Both the position numbers and the translations under genes were made by a program. The notes under the pieces are model-generated. The model made no database searches and had not been told where the DNA came from. It saw only the letters and a list, made by a program, of their open reading frames with translations. From the NCBI RefSeq assembly GCF_022201045.2, contig NC_068558.1, forward strand, positions 12,491,501-12,555,500: a stretch of 64,000 nucleotides of DNA, written 5' to 3'. Shown here piece after piece: positions 12,358-22,619 of the stretch; the stretch's first letter is position 1; the number at the start of each line of letters is the position of its first letter. Origin of the DNA: Citrus sinensis (taxonomy: Eukaryota > Streptophyta > Magnoliopsida > Sapindales > Rutaceae).

Positions 12358-12627
12358 ATGGTTCGTGTCAATTATATATTGACCAGTTTCATCTTTGTTT
12401 TACTATGCAGTGTTGCACCTTTGGAAGCCCGAAAACTCACAAGCCTAGAGAAGGAGTTTGATCATCAGCTTATTCCTTCTTCGAAAAACAGCTTTCAATT
12501 AAGTGTTTTTGGAGGAGGCATCACTTCAACTCCTATTTCAAGCGATATTTATGGTCATGCCATGGCTAAAACTAATGATCATCGAATTTTAGTAGAATCT
12601 GTGCCAAGTCCTGGAATTGGGCATTAG
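12358..12627 (+). CDS. Secreted peptide precursor with one C-terminal SVPSPGIGH (CEP/PIP-like)
   Basis: This 89-residue intronless protein has an N-terminal signal peptide (ILTSFIFVLLCSVAPLEA, residues 7-24) and a predicted cut before RKLTSLEK. A variable acidic/serine-rich middle follows. The protein ends NDHRILVESVPSPGIGH, so the peptide core is at the extreme C-terminus with free His. The junction RKL and the DHRIL box before the core are shared with the gene at 15444, and the core is identical to the three repeats of the gene at 4852. It is inferred to be processed to an apoplastic signalling peptide. The context, a single-exon gene with its own TATA box, suggests an active gene. Expression cannot be judged from sequence. 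Confidence 0.85.
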   Translation: MVRVNYILTSFIFVLLCSVAPLEARKLTSLEKEFDHQLIPSSKNSFQLSVFGGGITSTPISSDIYGHAMAKTNDHRILVESVPSPGIGH

Positions 12628-13880
12628 CCACTGTTACTTTCATCCCATTGTCCGCTATGTTGCTTGAATTATTCGTTGTATTCTTTTATAACTGATCTCT
12701 CATTTTTTTTTAATTAATTATTCTTGAAAAGCAGTAAAACACAATTAATATCATTTTGTAATGACTGAGCAAAGAAAAATTAATTAATTTTTTTAATGCT
12801 TCTTCTTTATTTTTTACCACTAATCTCTTGTTCTCTTTCGATTCCCTCTAATAAGATCTTGAGGTCCACAAAGCATTTGCGCGGCTCCCTGTTTTAATAA
12901 GATCATTCAATAAAAGTTATAGATTGCTTTTTTAATGCTTTTCTCGTGATTTTAATTATTTCTAATATAATTAATTAAAAATCTATACTAATAAATTTGT
13001 ATTGAATGTATATAAAAGAGATATAATAGCGTATGTATATCATCACTCATCGATATGATGTGTTTGGCCTCCACTAACTAAAGAGTTTTGCATATTCATC
13101 AACAACGAGCATTATGTACACCGTACATCTGCAGCAGCCTATCAATTTGTAAAGCCGTTTACGCAATCGACATAATTGCATTTCCAAAAGCAATACTATA
13201 CATGACTATTGAGTATTAAAAGTGCTTTTCATAAATAGTCGATCCATTGAACATGAAATCCCCTCATCAACTCCAAACAGTGCCTAGATTTGACATGGTC
13301 GCTTATAACTTTATGCACATGTGACCCATCAAATACTTTTTGACGCAAACCACTTCCAAATCGCTTGGTGAGCAGCGGCAGAACAAGCCCAGCTTTAGCA
13401 CCAGGTGAATTAGGCCGTCACAAACATCATTAAAAAAACTCTTCAAATGAAATTTTACTTATTATTTAAAGAGACACATAAATAAAAAATATTCTAAAAA
13501 ACTCTTTAATTGAAATTCTTCATATATTGAAGAGAGAGAAGGACAATCTTATTTGAAGAATTTCACTTAAATAGTCTTTTTGAATCTTCAATTTAATATT
13601 ATATTATATTTTATATTCTCATTCTTGAAGAGAGAGATGTGTTACAATTGTTATTATCTTAGTGGAGAAAAAAAGTTTGATTAAAATAATATAAATTTAT
13701 TTTCATTTGAATAGTCTTTTGAGATATAACTAATTTTTTTACTCTTCTATTTGCCATATAGATAAGCAAATAAGTATTTGAAAAGTTAAATTATGAGAGT
13801 CTTTTAGTTATACTCTTAGGGCCCTCCATGTAGGAAGGCCATAAATTTTAAGTATCTACATATTAATATAATAATAACAA

Positions 13881-14021
13881 TTATGTTGAGATTCTAATTT
13901 TTTAAAGTTATGCTTATATTTTAGGAAAGCCTAATTTTTAGGCATCGCCTTAATTATGCTGAGATTCTAATTTTAAGTTATGCTTATATTTTAGGAAAGC
14001 TTAATTTTTAGGCATCGCCTT
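13881..14021. repeat. ~70-bp tandem duplication
   Basis: The block from GAGATTCTAATTTT through GGAAAGCNTAATTTTTAGG to CATCGCCTTA occurs at about 13881-13950 and again at about 13958-14021, with a small indel and few substitutions. Confidence 0.8.
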
Positions 14022-15277
14022 ATTATTACTCATGTTCATAATCATCTCTATATATGATAATCTTAAAAGTATTTTTTTTAACAAAAGTACGAATTTTATG
14101 GTATAATAATGATTTTAACCTGTTGAAACTATATTTTGTCAATAATTATAAGAAAACAATTCAATACTTTCCCTTTAGAAGAAATAATTACTCCATTGAA
14201 ACTACTAATGTTAGATTTTAAAATTTTAAGTCTTCTATTAGCTTTATTGAAAACATCAAAACTAATAGATATTGAATTAAGGATATTTAGCTAAAAAAGT
14301 TTTTGCTCTAGTATGTACAAAAAAAAAATTCTTCTGATCTTCTCTACAAAATTCATTGCCATCATCTGACATCTAACCGGAAAAACTAGGATTTTGGTTC
14401 GGTGGAGGTCGTAATACAAAAAATCATAAAGTTAGCGCATAACTGATAAGGCCAACAATACTACTATGGGGACTATTAAGTGTATTACGCATAAATTATA
14501 AACTTAGTAGACTACAACACAAAACCTCTGTACATATCTATGAATCTGGGCAGGCCTAAACTTAAAATACATATAGAAGTTCGTAAATTTTCAATTAAAA
14601 TTTTTCTTTTTTATTTTGCTCGAATGGCCGTACATAATTCCGTCCCTGTATTGGTCACATCTCCCGCCTAATTCTTGAGGTTTTCCAGTCTTCTTCTCTA
14701 TATTATGGAAGTTGATTTGTTTCCAATTATTTGAAAGATTACTTAGTCCATCTGGGCCTAACCATCCCAACTATGCCATTAAACAGTTGGTTTAGAAGGT
14801 TCTAGTAAATTATTGATTATAAATATCAGTAGATTATTATAAAATAACTGGCAAAAAAGATAATTATGGCTGACAGTAGACTTAATAGTTGCATTATAAT
14901 TGTTTGTTGTTTAAGTACCTGCCTTCTGTTTGTCTTAATTTTTTTTACCATTCTGCTTTAAAATCGGTGGCCAGCCAAAAAGATGCAGTTTCTCTACTAG
15001 TACAAACTTTAAAGACATACGTTAACAACAAAATCTTAATAAAACGGTTTTTTTTAAAAAAAAAAAAAAAAAAAGACAATTATTAACTAATATGTCAACT
15101 TCTATTGAGTCAAAATAAGAAAATGTCAAATAATTCCATCAGTTTTAGTCGCAGCCATTATTGATCAGTTTGCTTTCTCTATCCCATTATATATGTTTTG
15201 CTCATCGTTTTCAATAATTTAGCAGACTTAATACATGCATGAAAATGCTGGGAAAATATACCTGCAGACAGCTGCTG

Positions 15278-15296
15278 GTTCAAATGTACCTAACCC
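15278..15296 (+). promoter_or_regulatory. 19-nt motif with AC-type MYB element, shared with peptide gene 1 upstream
   Basis: GTTCAAATGTACCTAACCC lies 38 bp upstream of the TATA box of peptide gene 3. The same 19 nt occur at 3856-3874, and 18 of them at 4045-4062, upstream of peptide gene 1. The motif includes ACCTAAC, an AC-III-type element bound by R2R3-MYB proteins in known systems. Confidence 0.45.
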
Positions 15297-15333
15297 ACAT
15301 TTACATTCACAAGATATACTGTTTATTGTCCTC

Positions 15334-15340
15334 TATAAAT
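15334..15340 (+). promoter_or_regulatory. TATA box of peptide gene 3
   Basis: TATAAAT lies 104 bp upstream of the ATG at 15444, a spacing similar to that in peptide gene 1. Confidence 0.6.
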
Positions 15341-15443
15341 ACTTATGTACTCACATTTGTGAAGTAACTTGCGGCATAAATAAATCAGTACTAGTCATCC
15401 TCTACAAGATCTCATTTTCTTTCCTAAGCATTATTTTGAAAAT

Positions 15444-15695
15444 ATGGTCTCTCTGAGCAAAATTGCATCTGTCTTTGTGCTTGTTATTGTTATGTTTTAT
15501 GTACCATCTTGTGCAGGTAGAAAAATCTTGAGCATGGAGGCAATGAAGGTTCCTGTTTTAAAGGGCAAAACGACACCGATTTCTTTTGGTAGACGATTTG
15601 GTTATGAAATGGCTAATACTATGGGAATTCCCGAGGCTGCAGGTGACCACCGAATTTTGCAGCAGTCAAATCCAAGCCCTTCCATCGGCAACTAG
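15444..15695 (+). CDS. Secreted peptide precursor with diverged core SNPSPSIGN
   Basis: This 83-residue intronless protein has a signal peptide at residues 1-25 (IASVFVLVIVMFYVPSCAG), then RKILSMEAMK. It ends GDHRILQQSNPSPSIGN. RK[LI] after the signal peptide and DHRIL before the core match the gene at 12358, so it is a clear paralog. The putative hormone core differs from its neighbours at four positions: V to N, G to S, and a terminal N instead of H, alongside a changed preceding residue. It could encode a peptide with different receptor specificity, or be drifting. It has its own TATA box and an open frame without lesions. Confidence 0.8.
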   Translation: MVSLSKIASVFVLVIVMFYVPSCAGRKILSMEAMKVPVLKGKTTPISFGRRFGYEMANTMGIPEAAGDHRILQQSNPSPSIGN

Positions 15696-15699
15696 ACTC

Positions 15700-17740
15700 A
15701 ACATTAATTTAGTACTCCTACAAAAAATAAAATAATGAATGTTTGTTTAATAATTAGAATGTGTTATTTTTCATTTTACTCCCTCCAAATTGCTGAAAAA
15801 GTTTAATCAGGTGTCGAATTTATAGTTCTATTGCATTATATATGCAACATCTTCTTCTTGTTACTTGTAACATTGCTCATATATATGTTGTTAGTTGTTT
15901 TAACTTCTATTTTTGACCATGGTGTTACATTGTTAAGATTAATTAGGAGCCAATAAGCCTAACATAAATGTTGTGTGCTAATCAACATGTTAGCTTCATA
16001 TTCATGTTAGTTAAAGTTTCCAAAAGTGTTTGGCAAATCAGAAAATGAGACAAGATGAAGGAAAGAACATAGAGCAACTAAGAGTTGAATTTGGTGAATA
16101 AAACTGAATCACACTTCTTTTAGCTGATTATAATTGTATTTATACAAGATTCTTGAATATTCCAGAATCAATATGGATGAGTAAAGCATTCGTGAGCTGA
16201 GCAGCATGTACTAACAAACTACTAATAGTATAACTAATTTATACTAGCTCAGCTGGGGATGCCAATTTAAAGGCTTGGGTCGAAATTTTTCAAGCTCAGG
16301 ACCAGACCCAAATTATTGACAGCAGTCCCAAACCTTCCAAAAATTCGTTCATACTTAGACGGGCCGGGCTTGGGTCTAAAGCCTACGCTTAGATAATTTT
16401 TTTTAATAGAGTTTAAAATAGAAAAAAATAAATGAACACTTAAATTAAAGATGATTAATTGATTATACTATATATAATAGACTAATAATTAAATACACAA
16501 AATATAAAAATTTTATTTATAAAATATAAAGTCCAGGCTCTTTTTCCATAAACTCATATCTAAGCTAATCTATTATGAGTTTTTAAATTTTCAGCCCATG
16601 ACCAACCCATTCGCTACTGACTGAGCCTAAAACCCGCAGGCCTAGACAGGTCCTTTACAAGTCGGGTCAAACCCAAACTTTTTTGCCATCTCTAAACTCA
16701 GCTGACATGTCAATAACTCTAATTAACTAGCATAACAAATTGAAATAGTAACTAATCATTTTTAACTATCTTAACAATGTTGAATCAACATAGAAAAGTA
16801 ATAAGTAAATCCTATTTCTATGGGTGCTGCCGAAAAATAACCTTATGAAAGTGAAATGGCCAAATAGAAATTGGCTTATCTTTACTTTGGACTTTCCTCG
16901 ATATTTCCAACTCCTCTACTCTCCAGGTATCAATGACACGTTAGTGTCAATTTTTGATAAAATTAGATTGAAGGTGATTGATGAAATGCCTCACTGACAA
17001 AGACTTGGCGAGAAAGTGATAATTTGAATTCCATTAATAAACTAGTGAGATTAACAAACTTCTTCCTTTTCAAGTTTTCTCTGAAGTCCTTGTGATTTTT
17101 TTCTTACCTACTGGTTGGGTTTAAAGAGTATTAAAAATACATATTGTTTTTTTTTTTTTCTAGTTGTGGTGGTTGTTATAAATTGAATAGCAATTAATAG
17201 CGAGCTGGTGTGAATTAAAATAGAGCTTGCTTGAGTTTCTTCAAAGATTAAAGCCGTATGGAAATTACTCAAAATCAGTATATTTTCTACAAAATCTTAA
17301 ATTTCTATTTCTACTATAATTATTTAATCATGTTTCTCCATAACAATTAACAAAGAATTGAAATTTACCTGCAATCCTCTCTCAACAAAATATTCATTTT
17401 AAAAGATAAAATTTCGTCACATGTGTTACTCATGATTGAATTAAGAAGAATTTTTTTTCAGTCGATCTCTTTCTCTCGCATAATGGGAAAGGCATCTCTT
17501 TCTTTTTTATATTAGGTTACAACAATCACGAAAAAATAAAAAGATCAAAATTCCCTCAAGAGAATTGGGGTATTACCGTGCTTACGTAGATGCTGAGTGG
17601 ACTTAATTCCATTTTCACATGATTTTAGTAATATTATTGCTGGTTGGTGTGTTTATTAGAAAGATATGCACAAGTCATTTTCATATTTTCATATTGTATC
17701 AGCCCCATTTTTTACTGAAATTTGTGCAATTTTGCTGTCA
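15700..17740. other. Intergenic region with a hAT-type MITE, otherwise no gene
   Basis: Apart from the element at 16256-16696 there is no supported gene. The segment just before 17749 may be 5' sequence of the carrier pseudogene. Confidence 0.45.
16248..16704. mobile_element. hAT-type non-autonomous element (441 bp)
   Basis: The element spans 16256-16696 and is bounded by the 8-bp direct repeat CTCAGCTG (16248-16255 and 16697-16704), the target-site size typical of hAT. Its ends are GGGATGCCAA and, reverse complemented, TAGAGATGGCAAAA. The subterminal regions are rich in GGGCC/GGGTC words (GACGGGCCGGGCTTGGGTC). No transposase is present. It resembles the element at 45190-45706. Confidence 0.75.
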
Positions 17741-17748
17741 AAGTCACA

Positions 17749-19598
17749 ATGGTGGATCAGATTCAACATCCTTCTGTCGTGCAGAAGGTGGTTGGACGAC
17801 TCCTTCATTCCAGTCTTTCCAAAAACATCCAGGGTTCTGATGGGGCTTTCCAAAGGCCAACGTTGTACCAAAGACGTGCTGCATATGGGAAATACTCCAA
17901 TGCTGCACTCAGATATCCCAAAGTCGGTGCGGCTACTATTTTGTCGTCAACTGCCTCCACTATTTGCATTCAAGCCCCTGCAGATAACGACCAGGGCATC
18001 TTCGCTAATGATTTCTGTTATGGTAGCTTTTCTGCTGCCAGCGTCAGATTAGTTGTTCTTCCAGTTGCTTCCTTAGAGCATCTTAAGCTTTTGCTTCAAA
18101 ACCAAGATGAGATGATCATGAATGGCCGGCTATCTGAACCCTTCAAGAGCTGTTATGATTTCTTGAATCGTAAAATTAAGGATGAGGGTTTTGCTTCTTT
18201 GTGGAAAGGAAAAACTGCTAATTTCATCCGTTGCTTAACTGCTCAGGTTATCATTGTTACATGTTTTTTTGAGTACTTATTTTTCTATAAAATGTAAGTT
18301 TCCTCATTCATTTGACGTCGCATTTATTCAAATTTTGTATCGGGACCTGAACTTCGCATTCAAGGATTAGTTCAAGTCTTTTCAACTTCAAGAAAGGCAA
18401 GGATGGTCACTGGAAATGGCTAACTGGTAACTTGGCACAAGGAGGTGCTGCTGGTGCCTCATACCCTTTTGGCCAATGATGACAAGGCTGCCAAGGAAGA
18501 GTGAGGCAATTCAATGGTCTGCTTGATTTCTACGGAAAGAAATTTAAATCTGATGGTATTTTTGGGCTTCACTGTGGTTTCAGCATTTCATGCGTTGGAA
18601 TCATTATGTACCCTGGACTTTACTTTGGAACGTATGATTCTCTGAAGCCCCAGGTCAGTAACTTAATTTGATTTGTTTTGTTTCATAGTTTATGATGATT
18701 ATTTGATAGATAGTAGGGTTTATCCGTATACATTAAATATTATTATTGCTTGTGTATTGACATTCGTTATCAATCATGGTAACAGTGCTGCAATGTTTTA
18801 TTTTTGAAATTCATGTGTTGCCTCTCTAACTTACTAATTGCTTAGAAGGCTATGTTCATTGTCTGCAAATACCTTCATGTCATGAGTTCCAGTTGTCAAA
18901 CCTATTTTTTGTTCTGTTTGTTTTTGCAATCATTTTCCCAAAAATACTAAATGTTTAGAATTGGACATTGATACACATGCTCACAGATGAGGAGTGAGTG
19001 AAGTTTGATTTTCCTTGTTCATTACTAATTCTTAGTTGAAATGTCTAGATTTCTTGATCTTGTTCTCTGCTTGTTTGTAATTAGAAGTAAATTTGTTTGC
19101 TGATCAACGGTTTCAGATTTTGATAATATTTTAGTGTAAAATAAGTGAGATATAATTCCATGGTGGGGGCTTTCTACGCATTTATACTGTTTTGATGAAC
19201 ATAAATATTCAACGCAGTTATTTCATCTTCCTGACATCTCTTTTGCTGTTGGTTATTTCAGTTTAGTGACATTTGCTAGCTACTTTGCTACCCATTTTCC
19301 TAGTTGCTTTACCTTTGCCTACCTCATCAAGTTAGGTGCCTATCTTGCTTCCTATCCATTTGACACCGTCCATAGAAGAATGATGATGACATCTGGTGAA
19401 GGAGTCAAGTACGAGAGCTCACTTGATGCATTCGCTATAATCCTGAAATACGGAGGTGTCAAGTCTCTCTTCAAGGGTGCTTCAGCCCCTGAGCCTGCTT
19501 GGATTGGTGCTGCTCTTCTTGTCATCTACGACAAATATAAGTTGTGGGGGTTCGGGAAGGAATGTAGTTCTTGCGATCTTGAGGGATATACTGATTGA
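17749..19598 (+). pseudogene. Mitochondrial ADP/ATP carrier pseudogene
   Basis: The conceptual protein begins MVDQIQHPSVVQKV at 17749 and follows plant adenine nucleotide translocators across three exon-like blocks (17749-18246, about 18350-18654, 19261-19598). Recognisable pieces are [65 protein letters not shown] and YDSLKP. Lesions include an in-frame TAG at 18368, a frameshift just after it, a TGA at 18476 with loss of about 16 residues after the GGAAGAS segment, and a second shift. The family's RRRMMM signature reads HRRMMM, and the first carrier motif (PIERVK in the family) is scrambled to PVASLEHLK. Retained introns show it arose by segmental duplication, not reverse transcription. It is not expected to transport nucleotides. 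Confidence 0.9.
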
Positions 19599-19599
19599 A

Positions 19600-20148
19600 T
19601 TCAAGAGAACAAGAACAATGTTTCTACCCAGTTAGATCTGACTTGATATTGGTTTAGCATCCCTTAAAATATTACAGGTCTCGAGAGATTTTAGCACTAT
19701 GGTATCAGAGTCAAGGTGGTCGTTCCTTTGAATGCTAGCTGTAGCTGGTCAATTTGATAGTCTCGATCTCTTTGAATTCACATTCTTTCTCATCTCATCT
19801 CGCTATTATAGTGCTTAATACCGTTAACATCTCTTTAGTCCTTTCCCGAAGCTATCTGAGTATTGGTAACTAAAAACGATAAAATTAAATGCTTCTTACA
19901 ATCAACTCACATACAGCTTGAGGAAAAGTGCATGAGTTACCTTTTTGATTCTTTTAAGTTTGAATATGAACATTTCAGCTGCAAAAGGTACCAAGTTATT
20001 TAGCTAATGAAACAACCAAAATGCGCAAATCAAGTGTTGATCCTGTGTTTGGGCAGCTGGTCAATATGGATCATGGAGCTACTTAATATTTTTGGTTGCA
20101 ATTATTTCCTATTGATAAAAGAATACAATACAATCTTATCTGCACAAT
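19600..20148. other. Spacer between carrier pseudogene and receptor kinase
   Basis: No gene is seen. At 19701-19715, TATGGTATCAGAGTC resembles the initiator-Met-tRNA primer-binding site adjoining retrotransposon LTRs, but no LTR or internal domain could be matched to it. The 3' UTR of the receptor kinase (minus strand) probably occupies the right part. Confidence 0.35.
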
Positions 20149-22605
20149 TCATCTTGGTCCTGATAGTGTTGCTGCTGTGATAGGAGATGAACGAATTGGA
20201 ACGACTTCTTGGGGTGTCTCCTCTTCAACTGCAAAGCTTAAGAAACCATAGTCAGTAACAGGTTCCAATTTTGTTAAGCCCTGTAAGACCGTGACCAACA
20301 TTGATGTAGAAGGCCTTCTATGCAAATTCTTTTGTAAGCAAGAAATGGCAATCTGGATCATCTTCACAGCATCATCTCTGTGACTTTGCATATCCTCGCT
20401 TTTTTTATCAACTAGATCACAAAGTCGGTCCGCTTCTGCCTTGACCTTCAGCGTATCCACTAAATAATCACCACCGTTAGGATTTGAACTTCTCCTCCCA
20501 CAAATGATCTCTAAGATCACAACTCCAAAGCTGTAAATATCAATCTTTGCAGTGATACTGTTTCCTCTCGTTAACTCCGGAGCCATGTACCCTGGAGTGC
20601 CCTTTGGCATTGTTGACACATGAGATTGATCCTGAGCAATCAATCTGGCTAATCCGAAATCAGCAATCTTGACATTCAAATCTCTATCCAGGAGGATATT
20701 TTGAGGTTTGATGTCAAAGTGAATGATTTTTGGATTACAGTAGTCATGCAAATACTCTAGTCCCCGGGATATCTGAAAAATAATTTTCTTTCTTATGTCC
20801 CAAGAAAGAGTTTGAATTCGGTCTTTGTGATAAATCCATTTATCAAGTGACCCATTGCACATGTACTCATAAACTAGAAATCTGTTTGATCTTTCAGCAC
20901 AATAGCCAACTAGTCTTACCAGATTGAAATGGTGAATATTGCCTATTGTCTCAACCTCAGACAAAAATTCTTTCTTGCCTCGGTTCTCACCAGGATGTAA
21001 GCGTTTCACTGCAACTTTAGTGCCATCATTAAGCAACCCTTCAAAAACAGATCCGGATCCTCCTCGACCAAGCCTAATCTGAAAGTCCCTTGTAGCAGAT
21101 TTCATAGCTTTGGATGAAAATTTCACCAAATGGTTGGCTACATGAACTGAAGATTCATCAGTGGACTTGTCTCTCCTTTTGCCTTCCCGCCATCTCTTGT
21201 ACAAATAAATACTTGCTCCAATAACCAAGAGTAAAAAGGCAGAAACAGACAATAGCAACATGAAAAGCAGAGAAAGTTTATTTTGATCCGATGGCAATTG
21301 TACCTTGATGAATGTTATGTCATTATAACCAGAAATCACTTTGGTACTATTCCTCAGAGTATAAATTTCAGTCGGTAAAGAACAATTGCCAGTTGAGAGA
21401 CTTCCTTGGTACCGAAACAAGGCAGCTTTGCAAGAACAATTGCCCAGGCAGGCCCTTTGGCAGCCCTCTGCATCTATATTGATCAGATGAGGGACAAAGT
21501 CGAAGTAAGTAACATTTTCAAGCTTCAAAAATCTTTGAAGATGCTTGAATTGGCAAGACAAATGAGTAACTTCGGCACAGGAAAAGCCGTTCTCACTATC
21601 ATTTGACTGCTTGAAATAACTTGAACTTCCAGGACAAGTGCATTCACCATTAGAGCAGACCCCATAATTGCCACATTTAGTGGGGTAAATACAGTCCCCA
21701 TAATGTTCATCTCTTGAGAGATCAGCATTGTCTGAGTACCCATTATCAAGCTGATAAATATTAAGGTGCCCATTTGGTTCCAGCCTCATGTAGTGAAATT
21801 TTGACCTTGGTGCGACCTCATAGGTGATATGACTGCCGGATTTATTGAATACAAGAATGGCCGATTTATTGAGTAAAGCGGAACTCATATTCAGAAAATA
21901 ATTTCGGTATGGAATGGTTTGAAATCTTTTTACAGTACTCATATTCAGAAAAACTTCAATGCCTTTGGGAGATAGACTTAGGATGAACTTGCCTTGGGAA
22001 AGACTGGTAGTCGAATTTGTAGAAGCCATCATTTTGTGAACATGCAAGCGCTGACCTGGCAGCCATGTGTTAGTTGGATGAAGAAATGAGATCCAATGCG
22101 GTCGATTTTCAGCATCATAAAGTCTCAAGTTTCCATTTCCATCTAAAGTAATGCGTGTAACATTGCTGCCTGAGGTTTCTGTAGACCAAACGCGGGTACC
22201 ATCTGCATCTTTCAAGATCAAATCACCATCTGCAGTAAACTCAAGTGTGGCATTCTCTTTGACAGGGGATTGTCCATTGGCGAACCAGAGAATAACCGGC
22301 GGGTGGTTCTGATGATTAGAGGAGGATGTGATCTCTCCCATGAATCTGACCGTCACGAGATAGAAGATCTCATCGGTTGTACCATTTCTCAAAAACCCGA
22401 AACCAAATTTTGGGTAGCTCTTTGAGGTACCTTTACGTACAAGTAAGGTTCTGACATGGGATCCGTCGACAAAATTGTAGCTCCCTTGTGCAGAGCCTTG
22501 GTTGTTTTGCCAAGAAGTGTTGTTGTGTGCTGTTGATTGGGTGGCATTTGTAGCACAAAGGTTCATGATGAAGATCGTGATCATGAGTTCTAGTGCTAAA
22601 GCCAT
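20149..22605 (-). CDS. G-type lectin S-receptor-like Ser/Thr kinase, SD2-like, non-RD
   Basis: A single-exon, 818-residue plasma-membrane receptor kinase. I start it at the ATG at 22605; an upstream in-frame GTG is not a plausible start. Order: signal peptide (1-22), bulb-type mannose-binding lectin region (about 45-180) with many N-glycosylation sites, an EGF-like Cys cluster CGNYGVCSNGECTC (311-324), a PAN-like region with Cys at 382, 386, 390 and 392, a transmembrane helix (444-468), and a kinase domain (about 510-785). Kinase motifs are GRGGSGSVFEG, VAVK (Lys534), HFDIKPQN (Asp631), DFG (649-651) and APE (675-677). Phe replaces Arg before the catalytic Asp, the non-RD type often linked to immune signalling. 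All catalytic residues are present. The ligand is unknown. Confidence 0.93.
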   Translation of the reverse strand: MALALELMITIFIMNLCATNATQSTAHNNTSWQNNQGSAQGSYNFVDGSHVRTLLVRKGTSKSYPKFGFGFLRNGTTDEIFYLVTVRFMGEITSSSNHQNHPPVILWFANGQSPVKENATLEFTADGDLILKDADGTRVWSTETSGSNVTRITLDGNGNLRLYDAENRPHWISFLHPTNTWLPGQRLHVHKMMASTNSTTSLSQGKFILSLSPKGIEVFLNMSTVKRFQTIPYRNYFLNMSSALLNKSAILVFNKSGSHITYEVAPRSKFHYMRLEPNGHLNIYQLDNGYSDNADLSRDEHYGDCIYPTKCGNYGVCSNGECTCPGSSSYFKQSNDSENGFSCAEVTHLSCQFKHLQRFLKLENVTYFDFVPHLINIDAEGCQRACLGNCSCKAALFRYQGSLSTGNCSLPTEIYTLRNSTKVISGYNDITFIKVQLPSDQNKLSLLFMLLLSVSAFLLLVIGASIYLYKRWREGKRRDKSTDESSVHVANHLVKFSSKAMKSATRDFQIRLGRGGSGSVFEGLLNDGTKVAVKRLHPGENRGKKEFLSEVETIGNIHHFNLVRLVGYCAERSNRFLVYEYMCNGSLDKWIYHKDRIQTLSWDIRKKIIFQISRGLEYLHDYCNPKIIHFDIKPQNILLDRDLNVKIADFGLARLIAQDQSHVSTMPKGTPGYMAPELTRGNSITAKIDIYSFGVVILEIICGRRSSNPNGGDYLVDTLKVKAEADRLCDLVDKKSEDMQSHRDDAVKMIQIAISCLQKNLHRRPSTSMLVTVLQGLTKLEPVTDYGFLSFAVEEETPQEVVPIRSSPITAATLSGPR

Positions 22606-22619
22606 GCCTTTAATTTCTT

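Larger units (their letters stand above)
12640..15300. other. Intergenic region between peptide genes 2 and 3
   Basis: No coding region is supported. It contains a ~70-bp tandem duplication at 13881-14021 and A-rich runs near 15050. Confidence 0.45.

Noticed and set aside
19701..19715. Primer-binding-site-like TGGTATCAGAGTC suggesting an LTR retrotransposon
   Set aside because: No LTR end, polypurine tract or internal domain could be found around it.
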